Assembly: GCA_002305445.1 (NCBI GenBank)
Contig: DBRA01000073.1
Location: 29,164 to 34,777 of the forward strand
Source of the DNA: Clostridiales bacterium UBA1380
Lineage (GTDB): Bacteria > Bacillota > Clostridia > Oscillospirales > CAG-272
Length of the DNA stretch: 5,614 bases
Reading direction: 5' to 3'
Below are positions 1-4,778 of the stretch, one piece after another; position 1 is the stretch's first letter; each line of letters begins with the position of its first letter. The notes beneath the pieces were generated by a model that saw nothing but the letters and a program-made list of their open reading frames with translations, was not told the DNA's origin and made no database searches. The translations under genes were made by a program, and so were the position numbers.

Positions 1-110
1 TTGTGCTCGTACAGCGTCACATCGGCGCCCGCTCTAGCGGCCGTCGCCGCCGCCATAAGTCCCGCCGCGCCCGCGCCGATAACGGCTACGCGGTTGCTGT
101 TGGTGCTCAC
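1..110 (-). CDS. FAD/NAD(P)-dependent oxidoreductase, N-terminus only (BaiN/HI0933-like)
   Basis: Only the first 36 codons lie in the window; the gene runs off the left edge. Read from a GTG at 110, the product begins VSTNSNRVAVIGAGAAGLMA and continues through an alanine-rich helix to ADVTLYEH. This is a Rossmann dinucleotide-binding fold: a beta strand (RVAVI), the GAGAAG glycine loop at about residues 12-17, a helix, then a second strand ending in an acidic residue (E35) that would bind the adenosine ribose of FAD. The start is chosen because its GTG overlaps the TGA of the RpiR gene as GTGA, a usual sign of translational coupling; no strong Shine-Dalgarno is visible inside the upstream gene. 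The pattern fits the HI0933/BaiN group of flavoproteins, often annotated as aminoacetone oxidase family or NAD(P)/FAD oxidoreductase. That assignment is inferred, because the motifs that define the group lie outside the window. Confidence 0.8.
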   Translation of the reverse strand, partial: MSTNSNRVAVIGAGAAGLMAAATAARAGADVTLYEH

Positions 111-1078
111 GACTTTTTCGCCTTCGGCTTTCCGCCGGCTTTTTTGAGCGCGTACGATGCCGCGGCGCTGCCGTCTTTATCGCCGTCGCCCGAGTGCGAT
201 GTTCCGTCGAACGTGTACGCGTCGCCTTTGGCGTAGACGTCGTACTCGTCCCAGATGCGCTCGAGCCGGCCGAACGTCTCCGACAGCTCCGCTTTGCGCT
301 TCTTGGCGATGGCGACGATCAGGGCGTTGACGATCGACAGCGGCGCGACGAGCGAATCGACAAAGCTCGCCATGTCGGAGCGCGCGGTGAGCAGGTCGTC
401 CGCCTTGGGTGCGATCGGCGACGCGTCGGAGTCTGTGACGGCGATAATGCGCGCGCCCTGCGAGTGCGCGTAGTCTACGGCGTTGATGATGCGCTTAGAA
501 TAGCGCGGGAACGTCACGGCGATCATGACGTCGCCCGTGCCGATGCGCAGTATCTGCTCGAATATCTCGCTGCCGCTCGTCGTGTTGACGAGCCGCACGT
601 TGTCAAATACGAGCGAGAGGTTGTACGCGAGCGTGCCCGCGAGAAACGACGACGAGCGCACGCCGACCACAAAAATTGTGCGCGCGCTCAAAATCGACTC
701 GACGGCGCGGTCAAACGCGACGCGGTCGATGCTCTCGAGCGTGTCCTTGATCTTCTCGGCGTCGGAGGACAGCACGCTGCCGAGGATATCGTCGTCGCCG
801 ATGCGGTCGTTCGTTATTTCGATGCGCTGGACGGCGGTCAGCCGTGTGCGCGCCAGCTCGCCGAGGCTCCGCTGGAGCTCCGGGTAGCCCGAGTAACCGA
901 GCTCGTCGGCGAACCGGACAACGGTAGATTCCGATACTCCCGCTTCGGCGCCGAGCCTGGCGGCGGTCATATAAGCCGCGCGGTCATAGTGCGCGGTGAT
1001 GTATGCGGCGATGCGCCTCTGACCCTTCGACAGCTTAGGCGCGGCGGCGTTTAGCCGCGTAAGAAGATCCTCGTGCAT
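107..1078 (-). CDS. MurR/RpiR family transcriptional regulator (HTH + SIS domain)
   Basis: A 323-residue DNA-binding regulator. Residues 1-77 form the RpiR-type helix-turn-helix domain, with the HTH at about 37-64 and recognition helix around SESTVVRFADELGYSG (49-64). Residues about 105-260 form a SIS (sugar isomerase) domain: strand TIFVVGV (134-140), a Ser-rich ligand loop RSSS (141-144), the segment VTFPRYSKR (188-196) and IIAVTDSDASPIAPKAD (211-227). Family members sense phosphosugars through SIS; the ligand here cannot be read from sequence. The usual SFSGxT-like loop is replaced by TFPRYS, a variant I believe is common in clostridial paralogues. Residues about 290-323 are a Gly/Ser/Asp stretch followed by a basic tail (LKKAGGKPKAKKS), which is not part of either domain. 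The gene lies 40 bp after purD with no terminator between, and its stop overlaps the next start by 4 bp, so the three are probably one operon. A GGAG lies about 13 nt before the ATG. Confidence 0.93.
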   Translation of the reverse strand: MHEDLLTRLNAAAPKLSKGQRRIAAYITAHYDRAAYMTAARLGAEAGVSESTVVRFADELGYSGYPELQRSLGELARTRLTAVQRIEITNDRIGDDDILGSVLSSDAEKIKDTLESIDRVAFDRAVESILSARTIFVVGVRSSSFLAGTLAYNLSLVFDNVRLVNTTSGSEIFEQILRIGTGDVMIAVTFPRYSKRIINAVDYAHSQGARIIAVTDSDASPIAPKADDLLTARSDMASFVDSLVAPLSIVNALIVAIAKKRKAELSETFGRLERIWDEYDVYAKGDAYTFDGTSHSGDGDKDGSAAASYALKKAGGKPKAKKS

Positions 1079-1118
1079 GAATATACAACCGCTCCGTTTA
1101 TTTATTAAAATGTAACGT

Positions 1119-2396
1119 TTATATGGTCTCGCTGTCGCGGCCGATGTCGCGGCGGTAGAACATACCGTCGAACGAGATGAGCGCCGCTGCCTCGTATGCG
1201 CGCGCGAGCGCTTCGCGCATGGTCGGCGCCGTCGCGGTCACGTCGAGCACGCGGCCGCCGTTTGTCACAAGCTCGCCGCCCTCCGTCGCTGTGCCGGCGT
1301 GGTATACATATACGCCGTCGAGCGCGCCCGCGCGGTCGATGCCGCTGATGACCTTGCCCTTTTCGTACTTGACGGGGTAGCCGCCGGACGCCAGCACGAC
1401 GCATGCGGAGACGTCGTCGCTCCACTCGACCGGCAGCTGCGACAGCGTGCCGTCGATGCACGCGTCGACGATGTCGAGAAGGTCCGTCTTGAGGCGCGGT
1501 AGCACGACCTCGGCCTCGGGGTCGCCGAAGCGCGCGTTGTATTCGATGACCTTCGGCCCTTCCGCGGTTATCATGAGCCCGAAGTAGATGACGCCCTTGA
1601 ACGGGCGCCCCTCAGCGCGCATCGCGGCGATGGTCGGCAGGAATATCTCGTCCGTGCAGCGGCGGGCGACCTCGGGCGTGTAGACGGGCGAGGGCGAATA
1701 TGCGCCCATGCCGCCTGTGTTGAGCCCGCGGTCGCCGTCGAACGCGCGCTTGTGATCCTGCGACGACACCATAGGGACGACGGTCTCGCCGTCCGTGAAC
1801 GCGAGCACCGTGACCTCTCGGCCGCGCAAAAACTCCTCGACGACGACGGACGCGCCGGCATCGCCGAAGGCTCGCTGCTCCATGATGGACGCTATCGCCG
1901 CGTCGGCTTCGTCGCGGTTCTGCGCGATGATGACGCCCTTGCCGAGCGCGAGCCCCTCCGCCTTGACGACGACGGGGTACTCGCCGCGGCCGAATATATA
2001 TTCACGCGCGGCGGCGGGATCGGCGAAGGTCTCGTACGACGCCGTCGGAATGCCGTATTTCTTCATCAGGTTCTTGGAGAACACCTTGCTGCCCTCGATT
2101 ACGGCGGCGCGCGCGTTCGGCCCGAACGCGCGTATGCCCACGGCTTCGAGCGCGTCGACGGCGCCGAGCACGAGCGGGTCGTCGGGCGCGACGAACACGA
2201 GGCCGACGCGCTTTTCCTTCGCGGCGGCGACGATGCCGTCTATATCGGTCGCCTTGACGGGGATGCACTCGGCGAGCTCGGCGATTCCTGCGTTTCCGGG
2301 CGCGCAGTACAGCTTTCCCGCGCGCTTTGACGCTGCGAGCGCCTTAATTATCGCATGTTCGCGGCCGCCGCCGCCGACGACGAGTATATCCGTCAT
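1119..2396 (-). CDS. purD: Phosphoribosylamine-glycine ligase (GAR synthetase)
   Basis: This enzyme joins 5-phosphoribosylamine and glycine with ATP to give GAR, the second step of de novo purine synthesis, in the cytoplasm. At 425 residues it is the normal length of the single-domain bacterial enzyme. The N-domain starts MTDILVVGGGGREHA with the glycine loop, then CAPGNAGI (31-38) and the VFVAPDDPL segment (67-75). The ATP-grasp core shows VVVKAEGLALGKGVI (142-156), SQDHKRAFDGDRGLNTGGMG (212-231) and the family signature region YNARFGDPEAE (286-296). The C-domain includes ACVVLASGGYP (331-341). The last signature residue is Glu296 where Gln or Met is usual. The ATG at 2396 is supported by GGGGAG ten bases upstream. 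The gene heads its transcript and has its own promoter, separate from any other pur gene in the window. Family assignment is secure. Confidence 0.98.
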   Translation of the reverse strand: MTDILVVGGGGREHAIIKALAASKRAGKLYCAPGNAGIAELAECIPVKATDIDGIVAAAKEKRVGLVFVAPDDPLVLGAVDALEAVGIRAFGPNARAAVIEGSKVFSKNLMKKYGIPTASYETFADPAAAREYIFGRGEYPVVVKAEGLALGKGVIIAQNRDEADAAIASIMEQRAFGDAGASVVVEEFLRGREVTVLAFTDGETVVPMVSSQDHKRAFDGDRGLNTGGMGAYSPSPVYTPEVARRCTDEIFLPTIAAMRAEGRPFKGVIYFGLMITAEGPKVIEYNARFGDPEAEVVLPRLKTDLLDIVDACIDGTLSQLPVEWSDDVSACVVLASGGYPVKYEKGKVISGIDRAGALDGVYVYHAGTATEGGELVTNGGRVLDVTATAPTMREALARAYEAAALISFDGMFYRRDIGRDSETI

Positions 2397-2406
2397 GTTC
2401 TTCGTT

Positions 2407-2412
2407 CTCCCC
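2407..2412 (-). promoter_or_regulatory. Ribosome binding site of purD
   Basis: GGGGAG on the minus strand lies 10 bases before the ATG at 2396. It fixes the purD start, and the protein begins at once with the first beta strand and glycine loop of the family. Confidence 0.75.
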
Positions 2413-2424
2413 GTTTTAATATCC

Positions 2425-2454
2425 TTTGCAGTCTGCGTTTATTATTCCTGCAAA
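2425..2454. repeat. Inverted repeat in the purD leader
   Basis: TTTGCAG (2425-2431) and CTGCAAA (2448-2454) are perfect 7-bp inverted arms around a 16-base AT-rich spacer. The dyad lies just downstream of the expected purD transcription start, inside the untranslated leader. It could be an operator, with arm centres 23 bp apart (about two helical turns), or a modest mRNA hairpin. It does not resemble the Bacillus PurBox or the E. coli PurR site closely enough to name a regulator. Chance occurrence of 7-bp arms cannot be excluded. Confidence 0.4.
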
Positions 2455-2466
2455 ACCTGCGGAATT

Positions 2467-2495
2467 ATTATACAGCAAGAAGATGTCTTTTTCAA
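2467..2495 (-). promoter_or_regulatory. SigA-type promoter of the purD-rpiR-oxidoreductase unit
   Basis: On the minus strand there is a -35 box TTGAAA (2495-2490) and a -10 box TATAAT (2472-2467) separated by exactly 17 bases. This matches the housekeeping consensus in 11 of 12 positions. Transcription should start near 2460, leaving a leader of about 60 bases before the purD ATG. Confidence 0.85.
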
Positions 2496-2515
2496 GAGGG
2501 CGGCGCGCCGCCCTC
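2496..2515. repeat. Perfect 20-bp GC palindrome abutting the purD -35 box
   Basis: The half-site GAGGGCGGCG is followed directly by its exact reverse complement, giving a 20-bp perfect palindrome with no spacer. It ends one base before the -35 hexamer of purD (2490-2495). No T tract follows on either strand, so it is not an intrinsic terminator. It could be a dimer-protein operator, a copy of an intergenic repeat, or a cruciform-prone element. A related core (GGCGCGCC) recurs at 5449-5456 in the lipoprotein leader. Confidence 0.7.
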
Positions 2516-2588
2516 CGCGCCGCACCTGCCGACGACACGCGCGTTAAGTACGCATTTTCGACTTTGTAAATATATGTCACAAAAAGAA

Positions 2589-2617
2589 ATGACACGCTTG
2601 GATTATTATGCTATACT
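2589..2617 (+). promoter_or_regulatory. SigA-type promoter with extended -10, reading toward the TPR-like gene
   Basis: The -35 box is ATGACA (2589-2594), the spacer is 17 bases, and the -10 box is TATACT (2612-2617) preceded by TGC, giving an extended -10. Transcription should begin near 2624, inside the short dyad GTCGC-G-GCGAC (2621-2631). It faces away from the purD promoter. Confidence 0.7.
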
Positions 2618-2713
2618 GTTGTCGCGGCGACGGGGTTATACAAAAATGCGCGGGATTTTACAAGGCATTTTACACAGTCTGCGGCTGCTCACCGAGCGAT
2701 TATAAAAAAATAA

Positions 2714-2759
2714 ATGGCAGACAAGGATTTACCGTTTTCGCGCCGCCTGCTTCGAAGCG
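2714..2759 (+). other. Probable out-of-frame 5' end of the TPR-like gene
   Basis: An ATG at 2714 opens MADKDLPF in the reading frame one base off the main TPR-like frame, then goes on in that frame to a TAA at 2819-2821 (35 codons) with no sensible protein character. In the main frame the codons just upstream of 2760 read FRAACFEA, continuous with the TPR-like protein, but no ATG, GTG or TTG occurs there before the stop at 2703. Removing one T from the TTTT run at 2735-2738 would join MADKDLPF to RAACFEAMG and give a 116-residue protein. No Shine-Dalgarno is visible before 2714; the preceding bases are A-rich. Confidence 0.55.
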
Positions 2760-3065
2760 ATGGGCATGCCGGACGAAGCCGAAGCCGATTACGAAAAGTC
2801 GACGGAGCTCGAGAGGGATAAGACCTATGTGAACCGCTTCCGCATCTCGCGCTGCCTTAAGGCGAAGCAATACGATAAAGCCGCACAGCTCGCGAAAAAG
2901 GCGCTCGCGCAGATAAAGGACGCGGGCGAGTCGCCCGTCACGCGCGCGTATGAATACCTGATCGCAATGCAGCCGGACAAAGCGATTGCGGAGCTTAAGG
3001 GTGTGAAGGAGAGCGACGACTGCCATAGAGCCGCGTCGGAGCTGCTCGAAGCGCTGTCCGGCTGA
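2760..3065 (+). CDS. Small TPR-like helical repeat protein, probably 5'-frameshifted
   Basis: The open frame from ATG 2760 encodes 101 residues, soluble and highly charged, with no signal peptide or membrane segment. It reads as tetratricopeptide-like helix pairs: MPDEAEADYEKSTELER (the second helix of repeat 1), then VNRFRISRCLKAKQYDKAAQLAKKAL (repeat 2), then TRAYEYLIAMQPDKAIAELK (a likely repeat 3). Such repeats are protein-binding scaffolds; no partner can be named. The ATG at 2760 falls inside repeat 1 and has only a poor GAAG as ribosome site, so it is an unlikely natural start. Residues encoded just upstream in the same frame (FRAACFEA) supply the missing first helix. If one T at 2735-2738 is an insertion, the gene starts at 2714. 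It may therefore be a recent pseudogene, a sequencing error, or a gene with an unusual start. It has its own promoter (2589-2617), and no terminator separates it from the flavoprotein gene 123 bp downstream. Confidence 0.6.
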   Translation: MGMPDEAEADYEKSTELERDKTYVNRFRISRCLKAKQYDKAAQLAKKALAQIKDAGESPVTRAYEYLIAMQPDKAIAELKGVKESDDCHRAASELLEALSG

Positions 3066-3097
3066 AAAACGCGATATCCGCGCCTTTATCGCCGCGG

Positions 3098-3127
3098 TTG
3101 ACAAACACGGTCGATTCATGGTACAAT
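3098..3127 (+). promoter_or_regulatory. Strong SigA-type promoter of the COG2509-like flavoprotein
   Basis: A perfect -35 box TTGACA (3098-3103) is followed after 18 bases by TACAAT (3122-3127), which is preceded by TGG, an extended -10. Transcription should start near 3133-3135, leaving a leader of about 55 bases. Confidence 0.85.
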
Positions 3128-3134
3128 AATCACG

Positions 3135-3146
3135 CCGCGTGCGCGG
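3135..3146. repeat. Short GC dyad at the flavoprotein transcription start
   Basis: CCGCG-TG-CGCGG is a perfect 5-bp inverted repeat that would lie at or just after the first transcribed base. The rightward promoter at 2589-2617 has a comparable dyad, GTCGC-G-GCGAC (2621-2631), in the same place. It may form a 5'-end hairpin or an operator; the arms are short enough to arise by chance in GC-rich DNA. Confidence 0.35.
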
Positions 3147-3188
3147 TATTAAAATATTAAGGAAGTAAGGCGCAGCCACAAAATTAAC

Positions 3189-4625
3189 ATGAAGACAGAC
3201 GTTTTAATCATAGGCGCAGGTCCGGCCGGCATATTCACGGCGATAGAACTGATCCGCCACAATTACCACGGAAAAATCACAATGGTCGAAAAGGGTCTGC
3301 CCGTCGACCAGCGCCGCTGCCCCAAGACGACGACGAAGCGCTGCGTCAACTGCAAACCGAACTGCAATATAACGACGGGCTTCTCCGGCGCGGGCGCGTT
3401 CTCCGACGGCAAGCTTTCGCTGTCATGCGAGGTCGGCGGCAGCCTGCCGGAGCTGATCGGCGAAAACTACGCTCAGGAGCTCATCGACTACACCGACTCG
3501 ATATACCTCGAGTTCGGCGCGGACAGCACAGTCGAAGGCATAAACGCCTATGAAAAGGTCAAGGAGATACGCAAAAACGCGATACGCGCGGGGCTGAAGC
3601 TCGTCGACTGCCCGATACGCCATCTCGGCACCGAGAAGGCGCACACGCTGTATCTGTCGATACAGAACTGGCTCATAGAGAAGGGCGTCGAGATACTGTT
3701 CTCGCACGAATGCAACCGCCTCATAATCGAGGACGCGAAGTGCGCCGGTGCGTATCTGCGCCGCGGCGGAGACGAATTCGAGTGCTACGCGGCTCACACC
3801 ATCGTGGCGACGGGGCGCCGCGGAGCCGACTGGCTCGAGCGCCAGTGCGCTCAGTTCAACATCGCGCATCAGCCCGGAACCGTCGACATCGGCGTCAGAG
3901 TCGAGGTGCGCAACGAGGTCATGGAGTTCGTCAACAACGTGCTCTACGAATCGAAGCTGATCGGCTACCCGCTGCCGTTCAAGAACAAGGTGCGCACCTT
4001 CTGCCAGAACCCCGGCGGCTACGTCAGCCAGGAGAACTACGACAACGAGCTCGCCGTCGTCAACGGCCACTCGTTCAAGGATCAGAAGTCGAACAACACA
4101 AACGTCGCGATCCTCTGCTCGCACAACTTCTCCGACCCGTTCAACCAGCCCATCGCATACGCGCAGAAGGTCGGCGAGCTGACAAACATGCTCGGCAACG
4201 GACACATCCTCGTCCAGCGCTTCGGAGACATCCTCGACGGCAAGCGCACATGGCAGAAGGAGCTGTCGCACTCGAACGTGGTGCCGACGCTGCCCGACGC
4301 CGTCGCGGGCGACATCACCGCCGCGATGCCGTACCGCGCGATGACGAACATCATCAACTTCATACACTCCGTCGACACCGTCGTGCCCGGCTTCGCCGCG
4401 CCCGAGACGCTGCTCTATTCGCCTGAGCTGAAGTTCTACTCCAACAAGATCAGGATGGACGCCGACCTCAACACGAACATCGCCGGTCTGCACTGCCTCG
4501 GCGACTCGAGCGGCTGGACGCGCGGACTGATGATGGCGTCGGTCATGGGTGTTCTGATGGGCAAAAAGCTGCTCGCTGCGGACGGCGTCGATCCCGACGG
4601 AGCCGTTGCCGCGATTAACGCATAA
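3189..4625 (+). CDS. FAD-dependent dehydrogenase of the COG2509 type, with cysteine cluster
   Basis: A 478-residue cytoplasmic flavoprotein. The N-terminus MKTDVLIIGAGPAGIFTAIE is the FAD-binding Rossmann motif (GAGPAG, 9-14), with E34 closing the second strand. A cysteine cluster follows: C44, C52, C55 and C59 in the pattern C-x7-C-x2-C-x3-C, then TTGFSGAGAFSDGKLSLS (62-79), the hallmark block of the uncharacterised COG2509 dehydrogenases. TIVATGRRGADWL (204-216) is the typical mid-protein ATG motif. GLHCLGDSSGWTRGLMMAS (433-451) is the C-terminal FAD-contacting GD motif. No membrane segment or signal peptide is seen. Substrate and acceptor are unknown for the family; the cysteines could bind an Fe-S centre or zinc, or be redox active. 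The start is set by the FAD motif. The best Shine-Dalgarno-like bases (GGAAG/AAGG, 3161-3170) sit about 18 nt away, which is unusually far. Ile codons shift from mostly ATA (13 of 19) before residue 181 to mostly ATC (13 of 15) after. No GC-rich terminator follows, only an AT-rich dyad (4634-4663). Confidence 0.93.
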   Translation: MKTDVLIIGAGPAGIFTAIELIRHNYHGKITMVEKGLPVDQRRCPKTTTKRCVNCKPNCNITTGFSGAGAFSDGKLSLSCEVGGSLPELIGENYAQELIDYTDSIYLEFGADSTVEGINAYEKVKEIRKNAIRAGLKLVDCPIRHLGTEKAHTLYLSIQNWLIEKGVEILFSHECNRLIIEDAKCAGAYLRRGGDEFECYAAHTIVATGRRGADWLERQCAQFNIAHQPGTVDIGVRVEVRNEVMEFVNNVLYESKLIGYPLPFKNKVRTFCQNPGGYVSQENYDNELAVVNGHSFKDQKSNNTNVAILCSHNFSDPFNQPIAYAQKVGELTNMLGNGHILVQRFGDILDGKRTWQKELSHSNVVPTLPDAVAGDITAAMPYRAMTNIINFIHSVDTVVPGFAAPETLLYSPELKFYSNKIRMDADLNTNIAGLHCLGDSSGWTRGLMMASVMGVLMGKKLLAADGVDPDGAVAAINA

Positions 4626-4675
4626 AAAAGAGTAATAATTCTTTCCGGAACCGAATAATTATTGTCAAAAAGTAG

Positions 4676-4704
4676 TTGTCATACCAACAATTATGTTGTA
4701 TAAT
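4676..4704 (+). promoter_or_regulatory. SigA-type promoter of the zinc-ribbon gene
   Basis: The -35 box is TTGTCA (4676-4681), the spacer is 17 bases, and the -10 box is a perfect TATAAT (4699-4704). The start is expected near 4711. A second TTGTCA lies 13 bases upstream (4663-4668), and an AT-rich inverted repeat (AATAATT 4634-4640, AATTATT 4657-4663) sits just before it. That repeat is too AT-rich to be a convincing terminator and could be an operator. Confidence 0.8.
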
Positions 4705-4767
4705 GGTTACAAGTTGGACATCCGGTCGATCATTTGACGAAAACGGAAAACCGACAATATTATTACC

Positions 4768-4774
4768 GGAGGAG
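4768..4774 (+). promoter_or_regulatory. Strong ribosome binding site fixing the zinc-ribbon start
   Basis: GGAGGAG, with its GGAGG core at 4768-4772, lies 6 bases before the ATG at 4779. The same frame stays open upstream to an ATG at 4734, but that ATG has no Shine-Dalgarno and would put non-family residues before the zinc ribbon, so 4779 is the start. Confidence 0.85.
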
Positions 4775-4778
4775 CGAT

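Larger units (their letters stand above)
2397..2713. other. Divergent promoter region between purD and the TPR-like gene
   Basis: These 317 bases separate two oppositely transcribed units. From left to right they hold the purD ribosome site, a TTTGCAG/CTGCAAA dyad in the purD leader, the purD promoter, a perfect 20-bp palindrome, a GC-rich stretch (about 2516-2542), an AT-rich stretch, and a rightward promoter with extended -10. Beyond that promoter lies a roughly 90-base leader before the first candidate start at 2714. I see no convincing protein-coding gene, tRNA, intrinsic terminator or purine riboswitch here. The open frames crossing it are short and lack family features. Confidence 0.8.

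Noticed and set aside
1125..2330. Long plus-strand open frames opposite purD and the RpiR gene
   Set aside because: They are Arg/Ala/Asp-rich antisense shadows of GC-rich genes on the minus strand, with no family motifs or ribosome sites.
2397..2460. Purine riboswitch or PurR box in the purD leader
   Set aside because: The leader is only about 60 bases and lacks the conserved three-way junction sequence of purine riboswitches; the dyad does not match known PurR sites.
2646..2705. 19-codon frame MRGILQGILHSLRLLTERL ending 8 bases before the ATG at 2714, as a leader peptide or coupling ORF for the TPR-like gene
   Set aside because: Only a weak GGGG lies upstream, the composition is unremarkable and there is no terminator/antiterminator pair. 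It is possible but not supportable from sequence alone.
2608..2832. 74-residue frame with several cysteines in the divergent region
   Set aside because: Its start lies within the -10 region of a good promoter, it has no ribosome site, and it overlaps the TPR-like coding sequence out of frame, so it is most likely chance.
3071..3092. GCGATA/TATCGC inverted repeat after the TPR-like gene as a terminator
   Set aside because: The stem is only 6 bp with a 10-base loop and no T tract follows, so it is not convincing.
4734..4778. Upstream in-frame ATG extending the zinc-ribbon protein by 15 residues
   Set aside because: There is no Shine-Dalgarno before it, whereas GGAGGAG sits right before the ATG at 4779, and the family begins directly with the zinc ribbon.
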